A stretch of DNA of 64,000 nucleotides, taken from the NCBI GenBank assembly GCA_963922205.1, contig CAWUHX010000284.1, positions 248,001 through 312,000 on the forward strand, written 5' to 3'. The notes below the pieces were generated by a model. That model did not search any database, was not told where the DNA came from, and saw only the letters and a list, made by a program, of their open reading frames with translations. This document shows, piece after piece, positions 24,311 to 36,175 of this stretch (position 1 is its first letter; the number at the start of each line of letters is the position of its first letter). Made by a program: the position numbers and the translations under genes. This stretch comes from Romanomermis culicivorax. Taxonomy: Eukaryota > Nematoda > Enoplea > Mermithida > Mermithidae.

Positions 24311-25326
24311 TATAACAAAATTGGGGAATTTCGTGTTTCCCGGAACTTTGAACCACCATATAATTGAATTGGGGCTATATTTTTAAAAAATAAAAAATCT
24401 CATTTGAGATTGCACCCCCAAGATGCTTAAGCTGAAGTATGAAGCTTGGATATGTCACACCCATTGTGGGGCATGGTGGGACATTGGGACCCTCAAAAAG
24501 TACTTTTTTGCATGTTTTTGGGGCCCCACCGAGCATCACTTGCAGGTAGAAGCAACATGACAAATAGCACCCCATAGTTTGCCCCTATGCCCGAAATTAT
24601 GAAAAAAAACCCGAAGGCTCTCGCTCTTACCGTTTTGGCTCTAGGTAGGGGGGGGGCATAAAATTTGGGGCCAAGTATATTATAGGTTGACGCTATTGCG
24701 CCACCTATGATTTAAATTATACAAAAGTAAAAATTTAATTTAAATTAAATCTTGAATCAAATTCAAAACTAAATCAAATCAATTTTTAAGTCTTATGATG
24801 AGATTAGAATTAAATTAAATTTTCAATTGAACTGTAAAAAATTAAAATAAGTAGAATAAATCTCAAAAATTAAATTAAACTTTAAAAATCTAAATCAAAC
24901 TTTAAAAAATTGAATTGAAAAAATTAATTAAACTAAACTACAAACACAATATAAATCGAGTTACTAATACAAAAGTAAATACAATGATTAATTAAAAATT
25001 TAATTTAAAATTCAATATTTTTTAATTTTCAATCCAACCACAAAATTGAAAATTTGATTCAATTTAATTTCGAATTTAATTCAACGTTTTACTTGAAATA
25101 AATTTTAAATTTAGTTCAAAGTTTTAATTCAAAATTGAACAATTTTTCACATTTTAAATTAATTCATTATTTAATTTATTTTTATATTTATAACTTGATT
25201 TATTGATTTGTAGTTTAATTCAATTAATTTTTTTAATTCAATTTTTTAATGTTTAATTTAACTTTTTTACAGTTCAATTCAAATTTACACTATTCGCAGT
25301 TTTGAGAGGCAAACTCCTGACCAACA
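24311..25326. other. No gene; low-complexity AT-rich DNA
   Basis: From about 24720 to 25290 the sequence is almost entirely AAATTAAAT-type words and their complements, with little else. No feature is supported. Confidence 0.5.
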
Positions 25327-26981
25327 TTGAATCATGCTGGTCATATTTTCAAGCGAACCATGACTGATGGGATTATGCTACCATTGCATAAATTTTGTGC
25401 CCCCACGAGATTGAATCCCTTAAATGTTCATTGGTATAAAGGGTGTCCAAAAAAACGAAAATTTGACATTGAATGCTGCAAGTATTTTGGGTGTCAGAAA
25501 ACCCCCATCTGCGCACACCTACGCAAGAAAGTCTGTTTGATGCCCATAGTAACATTTCCAGTTAGTTTTTTCAAAAGCAAACCATTTGTAAAACAAATTG
25601 TTGCAAATGCATATGGAGTTTACTGTATAATTCAAAGCAATAAAGTGAAAATTTTTGGTGTTGTGTTCAAACAGGGATGGTGCAAGTATAGTTTAGTTAG
25701 ATGCAATGACCAGGAAAAGCAAGCTTGTGAATCGAAAATATTCTCCACTGTCACGTGCCGACGAATTTCGTTGAACGTCACGTGATTCACATCACATTTT
25801 TCGTTATGTTTTTCGTTATGTTTTGTGTTACAGTAATTTACATTAATTTTACGTTTCGTTTTTTATAATTTTTACATGCAATTTATGTGTGTACTTTTAT
25901 GTTTTGTTTCTGTTTCATTTGCACACATTTTATTTCCATTTCCATTTATTATTTTCTATCGCGCACATAGACTACGGTATGTACCCGCTAGTCAAGAATT
26001 TCCGTTAGAGATAAGCTCTCCGAGCTCATCGCTGTAATTGGAGCACAACGTGCGCCTCTTATCAGTAAAAACTAGCGACGTTTTGCAACGTGAAACGACT
26101 AGTTTGAAATTCTCACTAGATGACGTTCCTATGCTAAGCATGGAGAGTGAAAACTCGCCCCAATGCTTAACGTTGTGAACTGGAAAATGTCTATGTGACC
26201 ATAGGCATCGTCTGCAGCGATTTCCGCTGCAGAAGTTAGCTTGGGGGAGTGTTAACTCCGCCCAAGGCATACTGTAGTTTATAGAGCCCTTTAAAAGGGC
26301 ATGTTTCGTAAGTTTGTCACTCATTTTTGGGCCTAACTGTTGTTGCCTCTTTCTAGCCTTGCGTTTCGCGTTTGCCGCTCCTCGATTATTATTATATTTC
26401 TTAAATTTCAACTGCGTTCACGGCTCGTCGAATAAATTTGCATATTCTCGCCTCCGGTCTTCTTTACGTGGCCTGCTACAGTAACCCAACCGTTGGAGTT
26501 CACCACTCGTTGCCATTGATCGAAAACCCCCATCGCCCTCCCGGAGGAAACGCTTGATACTGCTGCCTGCCGACCTGCAGCTGCATTACCATTTACGTCG
26601 AATCACTCCGGATTCCTGTACCCGCTCACCGCTGTCCGTAGGACCCCCACTTTGACCCTAGAACCCGTCGCCCAGGGCCGAGTACTTTGAGAAAAGGAGT
26701 TAGTGAGTCTTCTCAGGGGTTATTATTGTTGAGGGTATATTTGTGGGAATCTCCCCTAAGCTAGTTTCCCTTGGAAGTACCCTCAGTTGAGAAAGCCCTC
26801 AGACCCTTAAGGTCAGGGCCAATAAGGGGATCTGGGTTAACAATCGGGTCCCCTACAGTATGCCATTCTGCGAATGGCACCGTCCCACATTCTCAGTGAA
26901 TGAGGACTAGGGATTGGCACCCCTGACCCGGCCGCGTTGTCCATTATTCTACAGCAGAACCCAAGGACAAGGCTGAGGTAC
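25327..26981. other. Unassigned; possible LTR-like segment at 25990-26480
   Basis: An open frame at 25327-25785 (152 aa, Cys- and Lys-rich) has no recognisable domain. From about 25990 the base composition becomes richer in GC and the layout is LTR-like: a TATAGAG/TTTAAAAGGG promoter-like stretch at 26280-26305, an initiator-like CTCATTTTTGG, then AATAAA near 26428. No matching second LTR, primer site or reverse transcriptase is visible, so a solo LTR is only a possibility. Confidence 0.25.
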
Positions 26982-26987
26982 ATCATA
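26982..26987. repeat. Predicted left target duplication of Polinton copy 2
   Basis: ATCATA lies directly before the AGTAGTAAGG terminus. The matching right copy is not available because the right end is lost in the assembly gap. Confidence 0.5.
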
Positions 26988-27006
26988 AGTAGTAAGGCCG
27001 GCCCGT

Positions 27007-27215
27007 ATAGGTCGTACGCTTAAGGATACTCCTATCTTTTGTGTACGACCTATAATTTGTCACTTTTTTTCGATTTATAGGTCGTACAGTAAACATACAC
27101 GTTTTGCTTTTGTCGGATTTACAGGTCGTACAGTAAACATATACGGTTAATTTCTTCGTCGATTTATAGGTCGTACAGAAAACATATACGTCGATTTATA
27201 GGTCGCAAGGTTAAA
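27007..27215 (+). promoter_or_regulatory. Terminal iterons, copy 2
   Basis: Units at 27007, 27075, 27119, 27164 and 27196 read TATAGGTCGTAC then AGTAAAC and ATATACGG; an inverted copy lies near 27042. Layout and spacing match copy 1, but every unit has GTCGTAC where copy 1 has GTCATATG. Confidence 0.7.
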
Positions 27216-27227
27216 AATGCATGTTCT

Positions 27228-27275
27228 AGAGTTACCGTAATTGTAGAATTACGGTAATTTTTCGATTATGGTAAT
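27228..27275. promoter_or_regulatory. TTACCGTAAT/ATTACGGTAA palindromic block
   Basis: GTTACCGTAATTG, AATTACGGTAATTT and TATGGTAATA follow one another. The same block recurs at 27795-27845 and in copy 1 at 12930-12990 and (inverted) 22965-23020. Conservation in all arms suggests a protein-binding or origin function; unproven. Confidence 0.5.
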
Positions 27276-28314
27276 AAATGTGTTACTGTGCGTGGAAAAG
27301 GAAAATCATTGATGAACATAAAAAGGAAAACTAAAATGAACAAAAAATGGAAAAGAAATAAAAAGAGATTGTGTGTAAAAATGGCTTCCCCTCTGGGAAG
27401 AGGAAGCCCACAAAAATTTGCACCCCGGACCCCCTTTGTCAAAAGGGTGCCACCTGCAGGTGTAAAAATATTTCGGAGGTCCCATTTTCTGAACGATCGT
27501 TCAAGTCAACAAATGTCAGAACGGTCAATCTGGTCAGTAATGGTCTGTTTAATGGGTAAATTCTCGGGAGGGTCATTACGCGATGAAACATTATCTTTAC
27601 GGGTGCATGCGTAAAAATTTTGATGTTCTGCCAAAAATGACCAAGAAGGTCTTTTATAAAAATGACCAGCGCGAGCTGGCCGTAAAAAGCATGTAGACAA
27701 AAAAGGTCTTTCATAGAAAGATGACCAAACAAGAAGGTCCTAAAAAGCGTGTAGAAAATTTGGAGAGTTGACGTACGGTAAAGGATACAGATTTGGGAAT
27801 TACCGTAATAGTAGAATTACGGTAAATTTTTATTATGGTAATAGAGAAATTAGGGCAATAGATGTAGGTGAAAAAGGAAAACTAAAATGAACAAAAAATG
27901 GAAAAGAAATAAAAAGAGATTGTGTGTAAAAATGGCTTCTCCCGTGGGCAGGATAAGCCTTTCAAAAATTTGCGCCCCTGGACCCCCTTTGACAAAAGGG
28001 CGCCACCTGCAGGCGTAAATATGCTCGGAGGCCCCATTCCTGAACGATCGTTCAAGTCAATCTCAAACGGTCAATATGGTCAGTAATGGTCTGTTTAATG
28101 GGTAAATTCTCGGGAGAGTCATTACGAGATGAAACATTATCTTTACGGGTGCACGCGTATAAATTTTTGATGTTCTGCCAAAAATAACCAAGAAGGTCTT
28201 TTTATAAAAATGATCAAAAATAGTCGTAAAAGACATGTAGAAAAAAGAAAAAATCTTTGCATATCAAAAAGAAAAATTTTTAATTCGATGCAACATTCTA
28301 CTTTATTGTAAAAA

Positions 28315-31300
28315 TCATTTAGTCCAACCATAAGGAAATGTACAAAAATTACGTTTCAAAATACGTTTATCATATACTATACGAAATTTTTTCAAAGTTT
28401 TACGAGTAACAACTTTACGATCTTGCTGACGCTCTATACGGAGACTATGTACATTTACTTCTTCTTTTCCATTGTTTTTTACAAAAGCAAAAACCATTCG
28501 ACGAAGCGAATAAAAATTAACTTTTTTCATAGTATCTGATGACAAAGTGATACCGCGGACTTTGATTACGTGACGGTATTGGTCTGTAGAGGGACTGTAC
28601 AATCTGTAGGCGTAATTTTTAGGACCTCCACTAACAAATTCGGTAATGTAAGATCCAGAGCCATATTCACGTAACTCGTCAGTCATTTCACCAAGACACC
28701 AACCAGTGGGTACTTGATATTGTTGTTTGTCAACTGTTGACAGGTAAATAATACTATCCGTGTCAAAATACAATACTCGACTTTTTAATCGCTCAATGTA
28801 AGAATATAACTTTAATCGAGCTTGAGCCGTCGTATAAGCTGCAATAACAGCGTTAGTATTTCCCATGACTTCGGCAAAATCATCATGTTGACAATATGTT
28901 GTTGACACCAATTGTTCATTGATTAGTCTAACATTCTTAATAATATTGGCGACATTCATTACAAGTTCAAAATATTCTTTGGGTGCATTGTGGATAACAG
29001 TCTTATCCATATTGTTTCGTTGACCAAACTAAAAAAACATAAAATTAATTAAATGAATTACAAAAAACTATGTATAGTTACTTTTCCCCAGAAAGAATTT
29101 AGCATTAATTTAGCCAAAGCCCTCTTTCCAGGATTTTTTAAAATTTTTGAAGAATCCAATGAAATATTCTCACGATTGTAGACCTCCATCTCGTATTCAC
29201 GTTTTTGCTCATCCGTTTGAGCTTTAGCAGGATAGCCTTCACTCTCCTATAAAAATTACAATCAAATTCTGTCACATTTACATAATATAAAATTTACTAG
29301 TTTCATTTTCATAAAGGTATTGACGTATTGAGTAAATAAACCACCAGTGGGGTTTTTGGTTGGATGATATTGCTCAATGTTATCATAATGCCAAACCTCG
29401 AAAATCTTGAGGATCTGAAACAAAAATAATATACATAGAAAAAGAACCATTACCGTAACAATATACCTTATATCCCTTCTCTAAGGCTTTATATAATTCT
29501 ATCGTAACCCATGTACCGTCTAATGCTCTGTCTTGGTCATTATGCACGCATGCGGTCTTTTGTGAATCATGCGTGCAAGTTTTGCATAAAGGAAACAATA
29601 ATTTACCGCCATGTCGATACGGTAAAACAGGATGTAAGAGTTTGGGAGGTGGTAAAACCTTACACTTGATTAATCCCTCATAAGGTTGTGACGTTGAACT
29701 GACCTCTTCAAAATCTTCAGTAAAGATTTTTGGATGGCCTGTAGGGTATTTCCCATATTTGTTGACAAACGGGTATAAACTGCATACATCTACATAATTG
29801 ATCTTTTCTGCAGGTGTACCATCTTGATTGTACTTAATTTTATGATACAGTTTTACAGCATTAGTGCGACCACCAAAGAAAGCTAAAACAAGAAAACTTT
29901 TGACAAAATAAAAAAGAACAATTCAAGATTTTACCTTCTCGAGGATTTATAGGTTCTGGTATTTTGACTGTATCAAAAAATGTTTTCATTTCGGGATCTG
30001 AGTGAAGTTGTTGTAAAAGTTCGCACTCCCACATTTCCACTACGCTATAACCGAGTGATTGAAGTTCCATAACACGATTAAAAGTGCGCTCATATGCATC
30101 GACTGCTTTTGTATTATTATCGGCTGTTAATTGATATCTATTTTTCATACATTTAGGGCATCCATGCCAATAACAACCGTGAAATTCATAAATTGTCGTG
30201 TCTTAATGAGCAAATATATAGATATTAAAATTTCAAAAATTTGAACAAAATTACCTGATAAACCATCAACTTTGTATCTTCCAATTTGAACTTCGCCACC
30301 ATTAAGTTTATGTCGAATATACAGGTTTTCATTTTTATGGACTAGCCACTTCAACCATTTTAAGGCTATAACAGATTGTCTTTCTTCTTTACCATAACCT
30401 TTGTATGGTATTACACCAATAGTATTTGGCTTCAAAAATAAACGTCGGAAAACTAAGTTGCAAGCACTAGCAATGGTTATTGAATTTTCAAAAGGATCGA
30501 CATTTGTTTCTTCCATAAAAATATCGCGAAATTTCATACAACATTGTCGTAAAACTTGCACATCGCTACGACAGTAGTCAATTAACTCATTATCAAAATT
30601 AAATTGACAACCCTAAACAATGATGCATTTAAATGCAAAACTTTATACTTTTGCAAACTTACTGTTTCAAGCTTTTGATTATACCACTCCAGAAACGTGG
30701 CACGAGCCGCAGGTTTCATAGCATTGTAACCGTACATATTGGGTGATGGATATGAGCCAACATATCCGTAATTTTCTTTTCTATTAAAGAAATGAGGGAA
30801 ATATCCTTTACATATTTCACTTATTCCAAATGTTTTCGGTAAAGCCGCCAAAGGCATCGGAAGAAAGTTCAGAGAATCAATAATTTTTATCGACCCTACT
30901 TTGATACACATCAACTCTAAACCTAAAAATAAATAAATAGATGAAAATGAAAAACTATAAACAATTTACTAATTCACCCTTATTGATGATATGTAGTTTA
31001 TGATGTCCATTACGATACAAAAACTGCATTATAAATTGTCCATCGAATCCTCGAGAATTATGAGCTATTGCAGTAATGTTTTTCATACCTTTTGCAAAAA
31101 GGTATTCGCAGAAATCATTTAGACATGTAGATCCTTTGAAAATACGCTCGCGTTGACCGCATGTATTGCAGCAAAAATCTCCCTCGTTTTGACGACACTG
31201 ATCGCATACAGTATGGACAACACATAAATTTGGTTCATGTTCGAACACATCCCCTAACTCGCTTTGTCGTAGAATTTTTTCCTGTGTAGTCTCAAAATCA

Positions 31301-33123
31301 TAAAAAACAAATTTTTGATTAACAGGACACTTATCGGTAATTCCTGTTTCATTATCATCTAGACACTCATCCTCATCAACATTTGTTTCAAATATATCTT
31401 CTTCTTCCTCTTCAATTTGTTCGTTACCAACAGGTTGCATAAAACATAAATGATCTAAATAAAAATTTTCATATAAAATAAAATAAAATAATTACACCAT
31501 ATCTATTACCTTTTTTAGGTACGCTTTTCTTGCATGTTTTACATTCAAAATAACCGCAATTATGAGGATTAGAATGTGCTCGTCGAACCAGTGTATCACA
31601 TTGTTCGCACACTTTGAAACGATCGCAAATAGATACCCCTGTTTTTTGACGTTTGGATTGACCTCTTTGAGTAAAAACAAGCTTGTGTCGAGCAAAACAC
31701 TTATCGTTTTTAAAATAACGCAGACAATCTTTGCATTTTCGAGCATTAAATTGATTACATGGGGGTGTATTGTAACACAGAGGACAAACGTTTCTGCATC
31801 TGTGTTCCATTTTGTTGTTGTAGGCCAGATCGCAATGAGGACAAAAGTAGCTGCGGTCAAAAAATCCAGGCATCTTTGTAATGACGGAGTAATGGTTATC
31901 ATGGTGGTAAATATTTAAAACATGCGTTGCTTCAGGTCCTTAAAACTCTAAATACGTACACAATAATTGAAAAATAAAAAACTCTAACCTCTAAATATTA
32001 AATCTTTAAAGCGTTCTCTGCTAAAAACTTTGATTTGATAATCGGGTAATAAAACAGTTTGCAATTGTTCCCACTGATGAAAACCGCAAGCTCCTTGATG
32101 ATTAGCTAAGCCTGCTAAGGTCATCAGTTCTTTAGCAACCTTTGTTTGCAGCAGATGTGACTTGTCAGACTTTCGAATGCTTTCCCATTTGTGCTCAGCA
32201 TTCTTATCTTTTTTATGAATGTAAGCTCTAGCAACAACTAGAGCTCTAGCAAAACATAAATCATCCGTGTTGCTGATTTGAATAATACAGCGTTTATCTT
32301 TTAGAAAATCATTATGTTTTAAATATTGATGAGCATTGTGAATACCTTAAATAAATAAATAAATAAATAAAAATCTTACATAAGTAATTTTAATCAGCTT
32401 ACCGCTACCCGCAGGTGGTGTTACAACAATGGTACGAATTGTAGACTGACGACTATCAATTTGTATTTGCTCATTTGATTGAAGAACAGCGTTAAGAGTG
32501 TTTACAATCAAGTCTCCAGTTAAAGCATGTTTCGGTCTAAAAGGTATCAAAACACGACCTTTCGTCAAATCTGGATGGTCAAAGGAAAACCCTATAAACG
32601 CATTATCAGCGACATTCTCAGAAATTCGCTCTACTATACGTTGAAACGTTGGCACTATTTGAGCATTTAAATCATCCATATGTTCGGTATTACGAAAGTT
32701 CACAGAGTACTCGCGACCTTCGGTATTAAAACGCCTAATATTTACGGTACTGGGTTGACCTAGTTCAAAAAAATCATCCGCAACAAAAGATGCATTCGTT
32801 ACACCTCCACTACCCCCACCACCACCACCAATTTGAACTGTTTCGTAAATTTCTTCCTCATCAGAACTGTAAGGCGTATAACTTTTGTATTGATCATCTT
32901 CATCATCATCATAATCTAAAACAGTTCCTTCTTCTTCTTCTTCTTCTTCCAAAATAACATTATTATCGATTGTTTCTTCTTCTTCTTCTTTCTCAGAGGT
33001 AATATTCTCTGAAGACTCATTCACTATTGTTTCATCGTCGTCTTCATCAGAAGTAATATCTTCTAAAATTTCCATAGGCATGTCGTCTTCGTCCGAAGTA
33101 ATATCCTCATAAATAGGTTTCAT
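28315..33123 (-). CDS. polB: Protein-primed family B DNA polymerase (Polinton pDNAP)
   Basis: Replicates the element's linear genome. I place 11 exons joined by GT-AG introns of 43-57 bp, all keeping frame: 33123-32403, 32345-31989, 31938-31498, 31454-30978, 30922-30663, 30612-30255, 30201-29935, 29882-29467, 29414-29298, 29246-29082, 29028-28315, giving about 1430 aa. Domains in order: acidic Asp/Glu-rich tail (1-110); a conserved N-terminal part with NTDDLCFARALVVA (about 265); a Cys/His-rich zinc-binding region (about 375-500); exonuclease motifs YDFETT (about 560), AHNSRGFDGQF (about 640) and YCRSDV (about 766); polymerase motif A DVCSLYP (about 985), motif B NSFWGKFG (about 1190) and motif C YFDTDS (about 1280), then GGPKNYAY. 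All catalytic residues are present. Transcribed divergently from the 33928 gene. A few splice sites could shift by some bases. Confidence 0.95.
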
Positions 33124-33927
33124 TATAAAAATTATCTAAACTAGAAAATATAAAAACTATAAACTAGAAAAATAGAAAACAACCTATTCACCAAAAACTT
33201 ATACAGTAATAATAATAATAGAAAATTTTTATAAATCAGCAAAAACTATTAATTTTATGGTAGAGATTTAATTATTGTTTACGATGTTAAGGTAGTACTT
33301 TTCTTTTTTATGATGGGAAAGCTTTAAAGACCTCTATAACTCATGAACACGTGCCCATATCATTTCTTTAGCTTATTTTATTAGCATATAACCAGTTAAA
33401 ACCAGTTGAAAACCTGTTTTACTGTACAACCCTAGTATTTTTGTTTTGATTCTTGAAGCTATAAAATAACTGTAATAGCTGCTTATAACCCTGTTGCACC
33501 ATCTTTTCTTTTTATGTGGAAAAGCTTTAAAGACCCTTATAACTCATGCGCACGTGGCTATATTGCTTCTATAGCTTTGACCTTGATAATTACTATAACA
33601 CATAAAACACATATATTTTTCTAGCTTTGATCTCAAAGGTTACCGTACCACATAAACACATTTTATTTTATTTTTGTAGAACATAGCTCCTCCTCTCATA
33701 TACTCCTCAGAATAGTAGAATACTGTAGGATATATGTCTTGAATATTTATTATGCTTATAACTCCTCCTCGTACAGCTATAAGCTATATATCTTGGCTAT
33801 TTTATTATAACTATAACCTCCTTTACTCAAAAATTTTGAACATTTTATACATTTATCTGTTTTGTTGCTACAAAATCTACTCGCTTCTCTCTCTCTCTCT
33901 TTAATATTTCTTCAAGAATTTTCAAAA
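33124..33927. promoter_or_regulatory. Divergent promoter region with repeated modules
   Basis: Lies between the polymerase start (minus) and the next gene (plus). The module AAAGCTTTAAAGACC, then TATAACTCATG, then CACGTG occurs at 33319-33361 and 33521-33560 (the second reads CGCACGTGG), with a following TATAGCTTTGA word. Farther right are two GCTTATAACTCCTCC-like words and a CT-rich stretch just before the plus-strand start. The whole region is repeated, inverted, at 46258-47110. It is probably the early promoter of the replication genes (inference). Confidence 0.6.
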
Positions 33928-35138
33928 ATGGAACACCAGTTTATGTTAGACGAAAACATGGCATTATTTGTAGTGGTTGAAGGTAGATACGTGTCAATCT
34001 ATTTTCGTAACGTCGACCCTAAAACAAAAGAGGCGTACGGTCGAGGGTTCAAGCTCATTTTACCACAATACGGTATACTAGGTCGCAATGTCAATATTAT
34101 TGAAAAGACATTTTCACATGGAGGTCGATGCGGCATCAACCTTGGTTATAAAATGCTGGTCGAGAGCGACGGGGTTACAGTACGATTTAACAATCTGTTT
34201 AATGGAACGACATGGTGCTTATCTAAAGAAGTGAGTTGATATATGAATTCTTTCTTTCTTTTAAAATATAATGTTTTATTCTTTAGCAATTTTGGCGCTG
34301 GACCAATATGATACATGAGATAGCTCCAGCTATTTCAAACGAGTACAACGCTTTAGCAGCAAATCTCCAGCTAGCGATAAAACGCAAAACAAACGAAAAC
34401 GACGACGTAGCTGGAAAAAATGGTTCTACCCCGAAAATCGTTAAAGAAGAAGAAGTCGGTGCAGATAAGAAAATTATAAAAGAAGAAGAAGAAGGGATTC
34501 ATGCTACAAAATTCGCCGGAGAACAAAGCAATGCTCGTGAAGATCAAAAGGAAGCTAGCGTTCAAACGTCGTTTATTAATGATCTCTTCATCAATTGTTT
34601 CAATGATCCAGACTACGATTCAACGTCGGATACCAATTCGTTGGACGCCGAAACCAGACGTATTTGTGAGTTACGTGTTCCGGGTTTAGATATTCCATGG
34701 TTTTTTGATGAGCAAGTAGTAAAAGGTGAAAAATTATTTATAATTATATGTGCTGAGTTAGTTATACAAGACATCTTTAATGGGTGTATTTTTGATTGTT
34801 ATTGCGCGAAAGAGGTAGGAATTGTTGAGGATCATCAGTGTCCAGCTCGTAATTCCATATATAATATCGCAATTACACCAACAGTTAATCGTTTATATGA
34901 AAAGATGGGACTTATCATTGACTGTTTTGAATATGTTATAGGCGAGGTTCAAGGTTATTACAGTCTTCGCGCTTTTAAACAGATGATTGACATATTTAGA
35001 TGTATACCACTTACAAGTACTGGCCGTAAAATTCTTAAGGATACTGTAGCTTGTTTTATTGATGAAGGTTATCATTATGATTTTGATGATGATGTTGTTA
35101 TCAAAACACTACGCGATTTTATTAACAGTAAATTGTAA
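33928..35138 (+). CDS. Unknown Polinton protein, possibly PC4-like N-terminus
   Basis: Two exons, 33928-34230 and 34287-35138 (donor GTGAGT, acceptor TTTAG), give 384 aa. I chose the ATG at 33928 because the third fragment of this gene (46257) starts there too. The first 120 residues contain a beta-rich stretch (VEGRYVSIYFRNVDP, then GVTVRFNN) followed by LSKEQFWRWTNMIHEIAPAI; that order and the Trp/Ile pattern recall the single-stranded-DNA-binding fold of transcriptional coactivator PC4, but the match is weak. A Glu/Lys-rich linker (about 140-190) leads to a 200-residue C-terminal part I do not recognise. Sharing a promoter with the polymerase suggests a role in replication or early regulation. 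It is absent from copy 1. Confidence 0.8.
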
Positions 35139-35460
35139 AAGTTTTGCTTACATTCATTCATTCATTCATTACAGCTTGTATGTTTTAATTAGCTATATTT
35201 TGATTGCTTATGTAATTGCTTACGTATTTGCTTGTTATATATATATATATAATTTCATACATACATACATTGCGCGTATATTTTTGCATACAGTAATGCT
35301 ATTCTATTTTATATAATCAGCTATCTTTATGTTTTACATGTGCACTGCTTTATATTGTAATTTTGATAATTATGTAACATTTTGTTTTAAATAATAAAAA
35401 TCATTTTAAAAATTGTTCAAGTAAAAAGGTGGTTGGTTTTTGTTGTTGTCGAAAAAAGAG
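35139..35460. other. Intergenic spacer with microsatellites and poly(A) signal
   Basis: Contains CATT tetranucleotide repeats near 35153, a TA run near 35240 and AATAAAAATCATTTTA at about 35393, the last also present in copy 1 near 14206. That point is also about where copy 1 and copy 2 become alignable. Confidence 0.5.
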
Positions 35461-36117
35461 ATGTCAAATGATGATGATGAAAAGTTTTATATATGGAAAC
35501 ATCCATTTAACTGTATAGTTTCTGCTCCAACAAAATCAGGAAAAACACAATTTGTTAAAAAACTTGTAATTTTTGCTAAAGAAATGCTTCACCCTGCTCC
35601 TGTGAAAATTTATTGGTGTTATTCGGAATGGCAAGAAGCTTACGATGAATTAGTTCAGAAATGTTCTTATGTAGAATTTATTCAAGGTTCGCCTGATTTG
35701 AATGAACTTCAGAAAAGTAAAGATACACCTAAATTATTAATTATGGATGATATGATGCAAGAGATGAAGAATGATCAAAGTTTAACTCAACTTTTTACTA
35801 AAGGATCGCATCATTGGAATATATCAATTATACATATAGTTCAGAATGCCTTTTTTGATGGAATGCGTACGAGTAGGATAAACGCTCAATATTTAATTCT
35901 TTTAAAAAATCCAAGCGATAGATTACAAGTCCGCACACTGGCTCGACAGATTTTTCCAACTACCTCAAATTATTTCATAGAATCGTATGAGGATGCTACT
36001 AGTAAACCATACGGTTATTTATTAATAGATCTTACACAGACATGTCCTGAAAAATATCGACTTAGATCTAATATATTCCCCGACAATGATCATATGATTT
36101 TGTATACACCTAAATGA
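35461..36117 (+). CDS. FtsK/HerA-type genome-packaging ATPase
   Basis: A 218-aa protein with Walker A APTKSGKTQF (residues 22-31) and Walker B LLIMDDMM (92-99), followed by HHWNISIIHIVQNAF, the sensor-like strand seen in A32/HerA-clade packaging ATPases. It would drive DNA into the preformed capsid using ATP. The ATG at 35461 is preferred; an upstream TTG is open but not needed. The size is typical for Polinton ATPases. It is the first gene of the virion arm and is followed after 58 bases by a membrane protein. The gene is intronless. Confidence 0.93.
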   Translation: MSNDDDEKFYIWKHPFNCIVSAPTKSGKTQFVKKLVIFAKEMLHPAPVKIYWCYSEWQEAYDELVQKCSYVEFIQGSPDLNELQKSKDTPKLLIMDDMMQEMKNDQSLTQLFTKGSHHWNISIIHIVQNAFFDGMRTSRINAQYLILLKNPSDRLQVRTLARQIFPTTSNYFIESYEDATSKPYGYLLIDLTQTCPEKYRLRSNIFPDNDHMILYTPK

Positions 36118-36175
36118 TTCATCATTTTTACAAAAAACTTTATACAGGTTAGTCGGATTCTATTATTTTAGCGAT

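Larger units (their letters stand above)
26988..28310 (+). repeat. Left terminal inverted repeat region, copy 2
   Basis: Shares its outer 40 bp with copy 1, then diverges. It contains a tandem duplication: 27310-27735 and 27860-28260 are alike, each with a GAACGATCGTTCAAGTCAA word, a CACCTGCAGG word and a GTCATTACG word. Its innermost part (28263-28310) is matched in inverted form at 45875-45927, and the CGATCGTTCA..CCTGCAG block is matched at 45645-45775. Confidence 0.8.

Noticed and set aside
25327-25785. 152-aa Cys- and Lys-rich open frame
   Set aside because: The spacing of Cys residues fits no zinc motif I know, and there is no homologous second copy in the window.
27288-27614. 108-aa basic open frame near the left end of copy 2
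   Set aside because: It lies in the terminal inverted repeat and its sequence is duplicated at 27860-28260 with the frame broken.
31492-31902. 136-aa minus-strand frame and the 118-aa plus-strand frame opposite it
   Set aside because: Shadows of the Cys/His-rich polymerase exon, which is supported by splicing and motif order.
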